This document shows positions 38,219-48,571 of a DNA stretch of 64,000 nucleotides, in pieces (the stretch's first letter is position 1; each line of letters opens with the position of its first letter). Location of the stretch: NCBI GenBank assembly GCA_013397455.1, contig VYZB01000120.1, forward strand, positions 1,613,715-1,677,714, read 5' to 3'. The notes beneath the pieces were generated by a model that saw only the letters and a program-made list of their open reading frames with translations, made no database searches and was not told where the DNA came from. The translations under genes and the position numbers were made by a program. Source of the DNA: Crotophaga sulcirostris. Its lineage: Eukaryota > Chordata > Aves > Cuculiformes > Crotophagidae.

Positions 38219-41200
38219 TACACACAGGGACGTATTTACTAAGATAAACACACAAGGCTTGAAATGAAGGCAAGGCAAGCCTTTACTACTTTGCAATCTG
38301 TTTGCAGTTTCATTTGTTCACTCCGGAAGAACTCCAGGGGCCATGCTGAAAAGTACAATGAAACACCAATTAAAATACAAGCTTGAGGTTCCCTTTTCTG
38401 TAGTTCAAAATGGGGAAAAAACCCAAAGCTTGAGCCATCTAGGCTTGTCCTCCTCAAAGCCAAGCTTATTAACCAGTACCATTGCAACATTCACTACAGT
38501 AGCTTCAGAAACTCATGTTTTCTATAATGGATACCTGTAAGTGCCAAGGAAACGTCTGAAAAAAGTAAAATGAGCTTTATTGTTTCAGTGAAATGCAAAT
38601 ATGTCTCAGGCATAAATTTTCATTTACTGCATCAAACCTTTCAGCACTCCCAAAATGCCCCAGTCATCACTACCGAGTCCAAATTTCTTCCTTCTCTTCT
38701 GCCCACATTGTGGAGGCACAAGCTGGGGACATGGTTGATTGCCATGCAAGATTACCGTAACAGTTTCTCCCAGACATACACTGCCAGGAGATATCACACA
38801 CCTTCCTAAACACATACAGATGCACTCTCCAGATGCCAAATCCAACTAGAACTAACACTTCCAGTTAACATACTTCAGAAACTACAGATCAGAAATAACA
38901 GTGTTGTAACACCTACTCCTTTACCTCACAGCCATTTATGCCATTCCCTGGAATATGACATGTGTTTTCAATGCCAGCATGAAAAAGTTTAAAATACAGA
39001 AAAAAAAGCTCTGAAGAAAAACTGCCCACACTGAGATGCTAATTGAGCTGCCAGCAAAGGTTGTGATACTATGTGTAAAGGCACTGTACTTAGCTTGTTT
39101 CATATAGGATGGGAAAACTCTTGTTGCGTTGACCCGGACAAAATTCTGCTTACTACACTCTGGACTCAAGTATTTGTACATACCCTGAAGCATTTGTACA
39201 ACATAATGGTCATTTGTAGACGTACAAAAAGTTAAAAACTGATCTTTAGATTCACTTTGATGCACCTAAGGCATCTCCGTTGTGTACTAAAGTGATCAGT
39301 GCCACAAGACGAAATCACATTTGGCCTGCCCAGGAATACATATAAACTATAAATCTTTCTGCTTTCATACCTTTTGAGCTCTCTGCATCTTTGATATTTC
39401 TTCAAACATAGCTCTCGGGAAATCCATACAACTGAGCTACAAAAAGCAGGGGCATCACTCATATGCTTGCACATTCTGATCACACTGACACACTGCTCCA
39501 TGTGTCTGCTTCAACTCTACACTTTTTGGCAACAGCAGCCTTTCCCCCCTCAGAACCACCCCACATATACAGGAAATTCCAACACAAAACCTAAATACAT
39601 TAGACTGTGCAGACCAAGCACAATAGAAGGAAAAGCTGGTTGGAAGGAAGAAAGGAGAAGGAAAGGTTCTGTTGTCAAGCAACACCCCGCACACACACAT
39701 TCAGCCAGTAACTGACATCTCCAACAGAAGGCAAGAATGAAGCATCCGGAAACATTGAGAAGGATCAGCCTTTGGCAGAACAGCAACATCCTTCAGGGGC
39801 AACAAATGCACTCTTCAAAAGGTTCTGTACCAAATCCCTTTAACAGGCAACCAACTCCTGCTGCCTTCTCCCCTCTCCTTTAAGGTGGCTACAGGGTGCC
39901 TACACTTCATTCAGCACAGGTTCCAATCAGGGGAACGGAAACCTTCGCAAGTATGTAAAAGTTCATCTGAAAAATACATTAAATACTTTTCTTAAAAGAA
40001 AAAATAACCATTTTTCTCTATTATAGTCATCCATTCCTCATGTCTAAGAAGAAAAAAGACAATAGAGTTAAGAAAGATTTGATAATCTCTTGTGAAAATT
40101 CCATCAGCTAATCCACTCCTGCAACAATCTAAAAACTGTTTAACTAATATTTTTTTAAGGAACAAATGTAACTAATTAACAAAAGTAACAAACACTTGGC
40201 AAACACTTGGAACAAATGTAAACAAGAGAAAGGAAACATCAGATTTTAAAGGCCCGTTATTTAAAAAAGTAATAATAACACATATAGTGCCACCTTATCA
40301 GATTTAGAGGCTTAGGTTACTCATTCCCAAAGTTAATCCTCAACCTTTTCTTTCTCACCGGAGAATGAGAGACACAAGGCAATTCCATTGCCCCTTAACA
40401 ATCTGCATCAATTCCATTCTGCTTTGCAACTTCACTTCTTTTTACAACTAGCAACAAATTACTTTAAGAGCTTATTTGTCCCCTTCCCTTTTATCTATAT
40501 TAAAAGCCCCACACTCACATACACCACGTTGCTTTCAAAGCCAATTTTGACATCTCTGATCTCCAAAACCCTGGGCAATCATGCTTCAGGAACAAAACAG
40601 CAAACAGTACGCGTTGTTCATCTTTCTTCAAGCTAGCGTGATCTCTCTTCATTTTTCAGTTGTTAAGAGCAAAGACTTCCTAATGCTTCCAATCCTATTT
40701 CTTCTAGTGAAATACACACTGTAGACAGGTCTAAAAGAATACGACCAGGGGTCCTTCATGTCATTTCCAAATTAGAGTCCATTCAAAACCAAGCTTTTAT
40801 CTTACTGTTTCAATAACATCACACAAGTATCATATGCATAAAAACCCAATGAGCCTTCTTCCATCCATAGTAATGAATGTCATCATAGCTAGTTTCCTAC
40901 TACATGAATTTCTCTTTAAACTTTTAGTACAGCAATCACATTCACAGGAAGTGAATTATCTAAATCTCCCTCTATCATTTCAGACATGGTAGCTTTAGTT
41001 ACAACAGAAATTACTTCTTTTCATGGGAAATTACAGTAAACACATGCCACTAGATTTTCTATAACAGGATGTTCTCAATATGATTGAACTGTTTTAATTT
41101 TTATTTATACAAATAAAGTGATTGCCATTTCACTCCCCTCCCATACAAAGCATCTGTCATACAAATTTGAAGTGTTTTTAAACTCATATGTACTCTTAAT

Positions 41201-41280
41201 GACCCACCTATCCTCCACCACCTTCGTAACATTCAGAGATGGACCAATAACCCTAGCTTTTAAATAAGGTTAAAATACAC
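38219..41280. other. Unique non-coding DNA
   Basis: Mixed composition, GC-richer at 39.4-39.9 kb. A short direct repeat of CAAACACTTGG occurs at about 40190-40211. No gene or interspersed repeat was recognised. Confidence 0.5.
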
Positions 41281-41372
41281 AATCACAGGACCGTTGAGGT
41301 TGGGAAAGACCTTTAAGACCAAGCAGTATCATAAACTTAACAGTGCCACATTATAGACGTACATCAGGACTC
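41281..41372 (-). repeat. Probable CR1 3'-end fragment, decayed
   Basis: AATCACAGGACCGTTGAGGTTGGGAAAGACC followed by a CATAAACTTAACAGTGCCACATTATAG segment follows the reverse complement of the CR1 tail used at 43950 and 24655, with more mismatches. Confidence 0.65.
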
Positions 41373-43949
41373 AAAGAAAACAAAGATTTAGCATTGGCGT
41401 TCTTGTCAATCCAGGTTTTCAGTGGGCAGTGTTCACTTTGACAAGTTATACACCCCATCTTCTCTCCACTCCACTGCTCCTTAAATTCACACTGTTGGCA
41501 ATGAAGATTGCTGCTCTGTATATGCATAAAGGTTTACCTACAACAGCAAGGGAGGAAACATGCCATATAGTGGTACCACACAAACAAAATCAGAAAAAGG
41601 AAAGATTCAGACATTAAGAGCAATGAATTAGTATTACTCTGTGTTTGCAACTTTCTATAAGGAACTGAGAAAATTTAATTTAAAGTATGTTTTCATGATT
41701 AAGTATGGTTAAAATATAAAGCAAAACTATTAGTTAGCTGCTCAAACTTTTTCAGGGTAAAACAAGTCAAGTTGCTGATAGGATGGGACTGTTGACTCTC
41801 AAACACCTTTGGAAGAAACACTTCCAAACAGTGTCCAGGATAAAAGTAGGTTTTTCATTCGATTGTTACATCTCCTGTCACATCATAAACTATATTTCAG
41901 AGATAAGACTAAAGACTTCAAATTTTATACGCTACTTGAGTTGAATGTGTTTCAGAGTATTAAAAGCCACCATTCTAAAGCAAAGACTAATGGTAATGTT
42001 GTGTGATTGAAGACATTCTGTAATGCTATGCAGTTTTGAAACAGAGCTAAAAAAATAATCACTGCTCTGAACAGCACTATTGTATTCATAGTAACTTCTG
42101 GCATTCACTTACCAAGAATAATAAAGAAAACTGATAATACTGTGAAGTTCAGCAAGGACTTCAACTGTATACACTAAAAATAAGTAAATTACCTTTACCA
42201 GTGACAAACTGTGATAAAGCCATCCAGACATCTCCATCCTCAATAAATGGCCTGTCTTAAAGTCTTTAAAAGGTATTTTCTATACCAAATCCCAAAATCC
42301 AATACCAAGCAAACATCTCATGTCACATTGTTTCATCTTCTGCAACTTGTATACAATAGCCAAGTGCTACTACAATCAGAAAAAGCAGTGCTAATTGCTT
42401 TTTTAAAGCAGTCCTTTTATACACTGGCTTCAAACTACAGCACACATGTATATTCTTGAAGATTTCAAAGTGATTGTGTAAAGTCAACTGTAGTTACTGC
42501 ATAGATAACAGTATGCTATTGTAAACATCAAAATCTCTCTGGAATGGGCTTATCTAACACGTCTTGTTTCATACAGACATTTCAACAACATAAATTACCT
42601 GCCAACCAGTGACCCCAACTTTTGGGGAATGGTTCACAATAAATCATCTGTTCTCACTGTTAGTTTTCAATATTTCATCTTCTGGCCCTGCAGGCCATGG
42701 ATGGCAAAGAGTGCAAGACACCTGGCATCTGAAAGCAAAAGCGAGGGTGTCTTTTCATGAGAAACCACTGAACCAAGCAACTGCCTTTTTTCCCCCAGAT
42801 AGATTTCCAATGCATCTTTTTGAGCAGCAAAGAAGTTGCGCTGACATACAACCTGTACACAAAGCAAAATAAGTTAACCCTACCTCTGTGCTGCACATTT
42901 TAATATACAGAATTCTGGTTTTGTTTTTGAAGTTTTACAAATACTCTACGTGCTGCATAGGACAAAAAAAAAAAAAAAAGAGGCTGACCAAATGGGCAGG
43001 ACTGATCTGGAAGCTACTTGTCATCATGAAGAATGACAAATTACTAGCTAGTTAATACATGAGGTAGTTTTACCCTTAGAGACCATCCTCCAAAATGGCC
43101 TTTGCTAGAAAATTTTTCTGGAAAGAAAGAAAATGTTTTCTTGGTTTAACTGTTATTGAACAGCATGTCAAAAGCTACTCTATTCACTCCTGACGAAAAA
43201 TCTACCAACACACTTTAACCTAAGATGTGCCTTCAGCAACATCTGGATATTTTCCTCCACCAAAGATCTTGATATCTGAGGGGGTGAACACCCTCAGGAC
43301 CAGGAATTTTTATTAGATTACTTCCTTCCCACTGTATCAGAACCAGGAGAAGAAAATATCATTCTTCAAGTCCCCTACACTAATCCGTTCCATTGAGTAC
43401 TCACCTTATGAGCATTCTTCAAGTTCTGGAAATGAGATAACTAGAAGACGGTTAAAAGTGGAACATACCTGAGCTGCAAGTTGATATTATCTCTTCTAGC
43501 AAATTTTATGGCTTTTAGATAAACAGAGGATTAACACTGAAATGACCAACTAAAGCTCCATACTTACTTGTAGATTCTGTTCTGTTATCTCTCTTGAAGA
43601 GACTCACAAGCTTTTTTAGATACTCCAATTGAGACAATGACAGCAGCCTAGACTTGAACACAAGTCTTAAAAATAAAGAGCATATTACCCATGCTTCAGT
43701 CACTCTGTTCAATCAGTCACATTTTAAATCTTCGGTGCCGAGGGATTTGCATTCTGGAAGATTCCCAAAAAATGGATGCATTCCACACCCGGCCTTTTCC
43801 AGCAGTCATGCAACCAATGGAAGGTTTCAAACCATGGCAGTTGCAAGCAGTCAAGCTAGTCATCTCTTCAAAATGCCAATATTTGCTGTTGAAGAAATAG
43901 GAAGCAGTCCTACCTCTCACACAGAACAATACCTCAGTGGGTCTAAAGC
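41373..43949. other. Unique non-coding DNA with possible microexon
   Basis: No gene was identified. A 17-base A-run lies at about 42964-42980. Donor- and acceptor-like sites on the minus strand near 42.1-42.25 kb and 43.6 kb define mutually incompatible open segments and were not called. The 21-nt candidate at 43405 is listed separately. Confidence 0.45.
43405..43425 (-). other. Candidate 21-nt microexon
   Basis: On the minus strand the acceptor TTATCTCATTTCCAG (AG at 43427-43426) and the near-consensus donor AAG|GTGAGT (GT at 43404-43403) enclose 21 bases. These read NLKNAHK in phase 0, the only frame open through both junctions. Both sites are among the best splice matches in the window and the length is a multiple of three, as in many neuronal microexons. 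With no identified neighbouring exons it may still be chance. Confidence 0.2.
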
Positions 43950-44398
43950 CACAGAATAATTAAGCTTTGAAAAGACCTTTTAGGTCAAGTCCAACTGTAA
44001 ACCTAACATTGCCATGTCCACTACTAAACCATGACCCTAAGCACCACATCTATGTGACTTTTAAATTCCTCCAGGGATGGCGACTCAACCACTTCCCTGG
44101 GCAACCTGTCCCAATGATTGACAACCATTTTGATGAAGAAATCTTTTGTAATATCCAGTCTAAATCTCCCTTCGCACAACTTGAGTCTATTTCCTCTCAT
44201 CCTATCACTTGTTACTTGGGCGAAGAGACCACGACCCACCTTGCCACAACCTCCTTTCATGGACTTGTAGAGGGCAATAAGGTCATCTATCAGCCTCCTT
44301 TTCTCCAGGCTAAATAACCCCAGTTCTCTCAGCTGCTCCTCCTAAGACCCTTCACCAACTTCACTGCTCTTCTTTGGATGTGCTCCAGCAATTAACAT
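43950..44398 (-). mobile_element. CR1 LINE 3' end, about 450 bp
   Basis: Reverse complement of a CR1 tail: CACAGAATAATTAAGC terminus, GGGCAACCTGTCCCAATG, AATCTCCCTTCGCACAACTTGAG, TTTCTCCAGGCTAAATAACCCC and GGATGTGCTCCAGCA. Same general family as the copies at 15.3 kb (minus) and 48.3 kb (plus). Confidence 0.92.
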
Positions 44399-45262
44399 GG
44401 AGACCACTTCAGCCACTGGATGTGTGAAAAGCAATACAACAAACAAGGGCTAAGTTCCTCCGCAATAAGGCAAACAGAGTGAGTAAACAAGACCTCAGTG
44501 CAGAAAATTTTTCAGCAGGGCAATTTACTAAGTGATGTGAGAGCAATGAAAAAGTCTCTTCTGACAGTTTTGATGCAGATCCATACATTGATGGAATAGG
44601 CCAAACAAGTAGCATGGATATTGCTTCTTTTCTCAGTTTGCTAGGGTGAAATGGTATTTTGCTAGAGGCAAAAATAACTGAAGAGAAAGAATTAAAAACA
44701 AATAGGCCAGAACAAAGCATATTTTCAATTCCAGTTGCAAAACCAATGTAGCAACAATTTTCTCTTCTTTTAGTATGAAAAATAATGCTGGCAAATTGCA
44801 ATGTCACCAACGTAAAATGAAGACTGAACACCAAAGAGAGTTTAGTGTTTGCTTTTATTTCATTATTTCAAGAGAAAGCCATTTGCTATACTAAAAGGTT
44901 TCTTTACACGTACTGAAAGGGAAACTACAAAACTTGCATGTGACTAATATGCCAAATTTCTATATTTTAATTTCCACTGAAAAAAACCAAAACAATCTTC
45001 AGAGCTATTTGAATACCTAAAGACATCTCAAAAATAAGGCTCCCACTCACTCCTTTTGCTTTCAGTCACTAGGACTTTATCTAGACGTGGTTTAGTATTA
45101 GTTACAAAGTGATTGTACACAGGCCGCAAAAAGCAGTAGTTTAGGTCATGACGGTCAAATAAAATTCAAAGATCAGACAAAGATCAGGGCGGGACCTTAA
45201 GGTATCGATCGCAATAAAAGCATTTGCTATTTAGTTCCTGAAGACCTCAGACACCAAAAACA

Positions 45263-45290
45263 AACCTCTGGGCAAAACATCCCAGAGGTT
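45263..45290. other. Perfect 10-bp hairpin
   Basis: AACCTCTGGG and CCCAGAGGTT are perfect inverted repeats separated by the 8-base loop CAAAACAT. Pairing does not extend outward. Confidence 0.7.
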
Positions 45291-45450
45291 CACTTGTATT
45301 GCTGTTAAGGGTCTGCCAATTCTTAAGAGAAAAAGAAAGTTTTATTGCAATTTACTGTGTTTATTTCTTGCCAGGTCTATTTGTTAGAGACAAACGGAGT
45401 TCTTGCCTCTCTACAACACAATATTATTACCACATCGCTTCTCAGTTGTA

Positions 45451-45516
45451 TTTTTAGAGGTCAGGATAAACAATTTCTGCTCTTCACTTCTCCTTTGGAA
45501 GTCATATACTTCACAC
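45451..45516 (+). repeat. 66-bp direct repeat, copy 1
   Basis: Matches 45814-45879 at 56 of 66 positions without gaps (hand count). It does not match the CR1 or LTR text in this window. Confidence 0.7.
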
Positions 45517-45813
45517 AACTTTTCTGAATAAGGTAGGGTTTCTTCTAAAACAGACTTCTTCCCGTTACTGAACTCCTCATCTTTAAAGAGGTGGGACTTG
45601 AGTCTCCTTACTTTGCCTGATCCAAATCTGGTGAAAGAAGAAACAAAAAAACCAAAAACAGACTATATGGCATCCACACATCATTCACATCAACTCTGTA
45701 GGCTCTTCGAAAGGAGACATTCACCAGGCAAACACAGAAAAAAATGCCATAGAGGAAAAATACGAAGAGTATGAAAATAGGTATATACATAAATACTTTA
45801 TATAATATACGCT

Positions 45814-45879
45814 TTTTTATAGGTTAGGATAAATAATCTCTAGTCTTCATTTCTCCTCTGGAAGTCACATACTTCAGAC
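45814..45879 (+). repeat. 66-bp direct repeat, copy 2
   Basis: Second copy, 363 bases downstream of the first and in the same orientation. The core TCTCCTCTGGAAGTCACATA corresponds to TCTCCTTTGGAAGTCATATA in copy 1. Confidence 0.7.
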
Positions 45880-47932
45880 CCTGAGTACTCTTATTTCTCT
45901 CTCCTACATTGTGTTTACCTGGTACTTCTCTCTCCTAAAATACAGTGTCCAAAATGGGGTAGAATAATACAGAAGGTTTACCAATGATGGACAGAGCAGA
46001 AACTTTGCTTCATGTGCAGCATGCCTTTAGACAATGCTCGTCTTCATACAGCCCAACGCAACTTGCCTTTCATTCACCTTGCAATCAACTACATCCTCAT
46101 ACCTTTTCCTGCAGAACTGGAAAGTAAACAAATTATTCCCATGTTTCATATGCAGGGTTCACGTTGTCACTTTATGCAGGGATTAGCACAGAACCCATTC
46201 TGATTCAGCCTCTCATTCACTTCAGAACACTTCTCCAATCTACCAAGCTCCCTTGAAATTCTGAAAACATCCCTTCAGCATTCCAGCAGATGCTCTCAAC
46301 TCTGTCACAAACATCCGTATCATTAACACACTAACTATTGGTGTCTTCAAACAGACGAGCCTCAAGGCTATACAGTAATTCCCTGCAAAAGCGGAATGCT
46401 GAAACCTCTGATGGATATGGTTTGCAAACCAATTTTGGACCTGACTTGCATTCCTATTCTTTAAGTCGTTCTTGCCACGTTCACTTTGTGAATATCCCAT
46501 TTCAAGAGTTCATTAGAGCTCACACGGGTGGCATCTGCTCTTTCTTTTTATACCTTCACCAAAACTTAGTAAGGAAGTCAGGAGACTCAACTCTACCTCT
46601 GAAGCAAATTCCTTCCCATCACTGTGGCACTCGTCTAAAATTAAGGAGGAAACATTACCTTATTCAGAATGGCAATGCTCCACTTTCCCTGTTAGGTGGG
46701 TTTTCATTAGATTTACTTAACTATTCAGATCCTACCCACTTTTTAAAGTTCAAATTCTGACTTACCAAGGGAATTGGAGGGCTGATAGGGTTAATCCAAC
46801 TTCATAACCTGAAATATACAAACCTAAAGGCATGTAAATCAGTTCACAGGTGGTGTTCAAAAGGTTTCCAGCACATAGCACATGACATTAGCACATTTAG
46901 AAGAGGATTCAAACAGATTTCATTTTAAAGAAACATGGCTAATAAGTTCATTCATACACTAGAAAATTACTCTGTTGTAAAAAAAAAAAACACGGAAAAC
47001 ACAAAACTCAAAACATACCCTAGTCTTTTACATCTTTGAATTTTAAATGGTTTTGTTGTTTGAGTAGTATTTTCCCAAAACATGAAATACTTAGTTTAAC
47101 TTCGGTTGATCTTCAGACCACTTAAATCCATAACTTTGGAAGATAAATAGATACTTAACTCCTAGTCTCATCAAAAGCCATTAAGGTAATTAAACACATT
47201 TGGAAGTCTGAGCCTTGGTCTCTCTGGTTCTTAAGTTCCCATCTGCAAAATGGTCACAATTTTTCCCAAACTCCCATCTTATGAGAGAAAACCAGTCAGG
47301 TAAGTCTGTGATCATCCTACCTAAGCCACTGTATTGGTTTAATTTTCATATTTTCTTTTATAAATTTCAATACTTTCCAAGTGTTTGGGCTTCCTCTAGC
47401 AGTACATTTCCATGCAATGCAAGATATTTATACACCTTTGTTTCTGAAAGTATTGCTCTTAATGCTGGCACAAGTGCAGCAGAAACAACAGTAATCAATT
47501 TGATTTGGCCTTATGAAACAAATGTCATTTTGATAAATGATCCTAATTAAGTTGATATTTCAGGTAGAAAGTATATTGAGTTAATGTGTTGGCACCTCTC
47601 TAGTAATCGTCAGACAAGTACAGATGTTGCAATAAAGTAACAGCAGTACATTATTAACTTTGCAAGTCACTCAGTTTGCATTCACAGAGTTTGATCAAAG
47701 CCACACAACTCAGCAACAGAAACAAAAAGCTGATTTTGTGTTTTAATTATTCAGCAACATACACAAGTAGTTGCTCCAGGAAGTTTCAGAGCTATAGGTC
47801 ATTCCTTGATGATCCCTCTCCAGCATGGAAATGATTAATTAGTTTAGTGGCAGCACAGTACTCAGGGCAGAGTCACGTTTGTTTAGAAAACCCTGCTCAA
47901 ACAACAAAAGACAAGACCTGTGTTTCTTCTCT

Positions 47933-48038
47933 TTTACATAAATCTAATTACTGAATGTCCTGTTAAGGCTAAAAGACACCATACATTTACATAAATCTAA
48001 TTACAAGATGTCTTGTTAAGGCTAAAAGACATCATACG
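47933..48038 (+). repeat. 53-bp tandem duplication
   Basis: Two adjacent 53-base units (47933-47985 and 47986-48038), both starting TTTACATAAATCTAATTAC and sharing GTTAAGGCTAAAAGACA, differ at about 6 positions (about 89% identical by hand). Confidence 0.88.
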
Positions 48039-48268
48039 TTTATGCAGTGCTTTGTTATGCTGTAGAAGTCTTTGATACATGGCTCGTGGTTGGCAAATAC
48101 AAGTTCGTTTTCCATTTAGCAGTGTTAGCAGATAAAATAACACACCAGTCATCTGCTCTGAAGTCTGAGCAGTCTTGTCTTTTCCCTATTTTTCTACTGA
48201 GCCCTCTGTAGCTCTAAACCAATTTATTGCGCCTATCAATTCATACAGACTTGCAGCTACACTTCTTT

Positions 48269-48571
48269 TGGGGGTGGGTTCTGGTCTCATCTCCCAAGTA
48301 AGAAGTGATAAGGCAAGAAGAAACGGCCTCGAGTTGCACAAGGGGAGGTTTAGATTTGATATTAGAAAAAAAAATTCTTCACTGAAAGAGTGGTGAAGCA
48401 TTGGAAGAGGCTGCCTAGGGAAGTGGTCCAGTCTCCTTCCCTGAAGGTGTTCAAAAACCATGTAGACATGGCACTTTGGGACATGGTTTAGTAGGCATGG
48501 TGGCGGTGAGCTGACGGTTGGACTTGACGATCTTAGAGGTCTTTTCCAGTCCTAATGATTCTTTGATTCTT
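48269..48571 (+). mobile_element. CR1 LINE 3' end, about 300 bp
   Basis: From GGTCTCATCTCCCAAGTAAGAAGTGATAAGG through GGGGAGGTTTAGATTTGATATTAG and GGGAAGTGGTCCAGTC to GATCTTAGAGGTCTTTTCC and AATGATTCTTTGATTCTTG. The order is that of a complete CR1 3' tail. It is inverted relative to the copy at 43950-44398. Confidence 0.92.

Larger units (their letters stand above)
44399..48268. other. Unique DNA with local duplications
   Basis: Includes a 141-codon minus-strand open frame (44409-44834) with no recognisable domain, a 10-bp hairpin (45263-45290), and duplications at 45451/45814 and 47933-48038. No gene was identified. Confidence 0.45.

Noticed and set aside
42116..42250. Two overlapping minus-strand exon-like segments (one reading PFIEDGDVWMALSQFV).
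   Set aside because: They exclude each other (the gap between them is under 30 bases) and the acceptor of the more protein-like one is poor.
44409..44834. 141-codon minus-strand open frame, the longest in the window.
   Set aside because: No domain, no splice context, low-complexity hydrophobic composition; frames of this length are expected by chance in 64 kb of six-frame AT-rich DNA.
46766..46808. 43-base minus-strand segment between a strong acceptor and a GTAAGT donor.
   Set aside because: GTAAGT sites are expected dozens of times in this window by chance and the phase does not join any neighbouring candidate.
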